Below are positions 61,933 through 64,000 of a stretch of 64,000 nucleotides of DNA, piece by piece. The stretch covers positions 124,001-188,000 of the forward strand of contig WHUZ01000028.1 of NCBI GenBank assembly GCA_015179045.1. Reading direction: 5' to 3'. This DNA is from Kalaharituber pfeilii. Taxonomy: Eukaryota; Ascomycota; Pezizomycetes; Pezizales; Pezizaceae. The translations under genes and the position numbers were made by a program. Within the stretch, counting starts at the first letter, position 1. Every line of letters starts with the position of its first letter. The notes beneath the pieces are model-generated. The model worked only from the letters and a program-made list of their open reading frames with translations, was not told the DNA's origin and searched no databases.

Positions 61933-63655
61933 TACTGTGTTCTACCGGGATATTGCGCACAACCGGGATATTGCGCACTTTCGGAACATGCGAATTTTTG
62001 CAGTAGTGGCTGCAATTCATGTGCGAGTATTATGAAACTTTAGGATGATGTTTTTAACATATCCTGAAATATATTCTGTGCCTCAGATTGCATCTATCGG
62101 AGGACAGCATAGTGTACTATACTGAGATATACCTAATTAGGCAATAAGGCACTTCTGTTTATAAAATTAGACACAGACCAACTAGAGTGTTGATATGCTT
62201 AATTACACATCAGCATATGCTCATAATAATATATACCAAGTTTGGTACTGATATGAGTTTTGTAGCAGAAGTGCTAACTGAAAATATTCAACAATAGTAG
62301 CAATTTAGTAGTAATAGAAGCAGGCAGGCTAATGGGAAATACAATAGGCTTAAATATGAGTGGAAAGAGTTCTTACAGCTAAAGCATATAAGAAAGATTT
62401 ATTTTTGGTAGTCCTAGCTCCCTATATAATGATTGGAAGTACATGAAATAAGATATTAGTATCTATATTTAGTAAGATATAATATAGTATATAGTTTAAT
62501 ATAGTAGATATATGAGATATTATAATAAAGTAAATTAATTATAATATATCTAAGATTATAGATAATAAGTTTGGTACTAATATAAACTTTATAAAAGAAG
62601 TAGTAGCTAAAAATATTTAGAAAGAGTAGTAGTTTAAGAGTAATAAAAGTAAGTAAGCTTAATAGAAGTAGAATAGATTTAAATATAAGTAAAAACTCTT
62701 CTTATAATTAAAATATATAGCAAAAATTTATTTTTAGTACTTATAAGACTCTATATTATAATTTAGAGTATAGAGAATACTATACTACTATATTTTATTA
62801 AATTTTATATTATATTAGATATAATATAGTATATATTTTATTATATAAGATATATAAGAACCTATAATATACTTATATATATTATATATTTATTTATAAT
62901 ATGTAAAAAATATTAAAACTTTTTAAAAATAAGAAAAAGTAAAAAAATTCTTAAAATATAGAATAAAATAGAGATATTATAAATATCTTTAAAAGATATA
63001 AGAACTAGTATCTGTATATGGCTTGAAAAATAAAAGTATAGGAGGTATAAGTAATTTAATCTATTATATATTCTTATATACTAAGTATATTCACTTTATA
63101 CTATAATATATCTTATAAAATATGAATTATAGTATACTATTCCTTACAACTTCAATTATTATATAGAGTTCTAGGACTATTAAAAATAAATCTTTCCCAT
63201 ATGCTTTAGCTGTAAGAACTCTTTTTACTTATATTTAAGCCTATTGTATCTTCTATTAGCCTACCTACTTTTATAACTACCGAATTACTACTATTTCTAA
63301 ATATTTTCAGTTAGTACTTCTGCTACAATACTCATATCAGTACCAAACTTAGTATATATAATCATGGGCATATGCTGATGTGTAATTAAGCATATCAACA
63401 CTCTAGCTGGTCTGTGTCTAATTTTATAAACAGAAGTGCCCTATTGCCTAATTAGGTATATCTCAGTATAGTACACTATGCTGTCCTCCGATAGATGCAA
63501 TCTGAGGCACAGAATATATTTTAGGATATGTTAAAAACATCATCCTAAAGTTTCATAATACTCGCACATGAATTGCAGCCACTACTGCAAAAATTCGCAT
63601 GTTCCGAAAGTGCGCAATATCCCGGTTGTGCGCAATATCCCGGTAGAACACAGTA
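61933..63655. mobile_element. Palindromic element B (1.72 kb), AT-rich core
   Basis: The ends TA-CTGTGTTCTACCGGGATATT and complement-TA fit TA insertion. Each end has the 18-bp direct repeat ACCGGGATATTGCGCAC(A) twice, then TTTCGGAACATGCG. The arms (61935-62430 against about 63160-63653) pair almost perfectly. A third, heavily changed copy of the inner arm lies in the middle at about 62563-62780. No coding frame. Confidence 0.85.
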
Positions 63656-63744
63656 GAGATGATCAATTAGTCCCTACTAGTAGGTATTTGACTACTTAGT
63701 GTAAAAAAATAATGCATGGATATTGCAAGCCTCATCCGTGCGTA

Positions 63745-63985
63745 GCAAGCCTCTACCAACTACATCAGTGCGCAAAAAATCTTTCTGCCCTATGCGTTGC
63801 CTACTGGCTGGCAGATCAAGTGAAAGCACTCTCAGACAAGCGGAGGCTACCGGTATCTTGGGGCAATTCTATGGCCAGCTCGGACTCAAACTGAGGCCTA
63901 GGCTGAGACCAGGCGATCATAAGTGGGAAAAGCGGCCAGTGTGCGTACAGGCAGAAAGTGCCTGTTCCGAGAGGTTTTGGTAGAT
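63745..63985 (+). repeat. Inverted-repeat pair, right copy (partner at 56195-56440)
   Basis: AGATCAAGTGAAAGCACTCT ... GCAGAAAGTGCCTGTTCCGA. Continues to the window edge in unknown sequence. Confidence 0.75.
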
Positions 63986-64000
63986 GCAGATGTTTATTCT

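Overview
The window looks like nuclear DNA of a filamentous ascomycete fungus. The signs are introns of about 55-80 nt with GTAAGT/GTATGT-type donors and CTAAC/CTAAT-type branch sites, Tad-like LINEs carrying an RNase H domain, a eukaryotic Argonaute, and C-to-T differences between repeat copies and in broken genes that fit repeat-induced point mutation (RIP). A large repeat-rich genome of the truffle/Pezizomycetes kind is my guess; no marker gene fixes the taxon.

Most of the window is nested mobile DNA. From left to right: a partial reverse ORF (1-451); a nearly complete but frameshifted Tad-type LINE (2192-7965, minus); a GGCC-rich hAT MITE (9598-10379); a spliced host-gene relic with two C-to-T-type stop codons (11164-12282); and an hAT transposase pseudogene (13889-17307) whose BED finger is split by a Ginger-type element (14072-15353). 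Next come an ORF1-only LINE copy (17306-18380), a second LINE (18381-22945) riddled with secondary insertions, and an intact ORF1-only LINE element (23475-24909). The one large intact host gene, an intronless Argonaute with a complete DEDH tetrad, lies at 26174-28819. A Ginger-type integrase gene (30293-32147) and a 2.6-kb palindromic element (32533-35111) holding two solo LTRs follow.

From 35 to 46 kb there are truncated LINE copies, a spliced unknown gene with a decayed tandem paralogue, a diverged 0.5-kb segmental duplication and a second hAT MITE. Two host genes stand back to back at 46907-47554 (nucleotidyltransferase-like) and 47959-48993 (calcineurin-like metallophosphoesterase, MPPED type). 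After them come a second ORF1-only LINE copy (52956-54369) inserted at an intron border of an AT-hook gene, minisatellites (55.3-58.5 kb), a PIF1-type helicase pseudogene (58604-60231) split by an hAT MITE that itself holds a solo LTR and a short tailed insertion, and an AT-rich palindromic element (61933-63655).

Two short A-tailed families recur about twenty times, often with 10-16 bp target-site duplications. Tail A ends in ...CATGGCGAACAGCTG...GGGGTCACGTGA-(A)n and tail B in ...GGGCGGCATGCGAGTAATGA-TAT-(A)n. Both also form the extreme 3' ends of longer LINE copies here, so they are best read as severely 5'-truncated LINE or ORF1-only insertions. The Argonaute gene, the long palindromes and the RIP-like decay suggest a genome with active or recent transposon defence. 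That link is inference.
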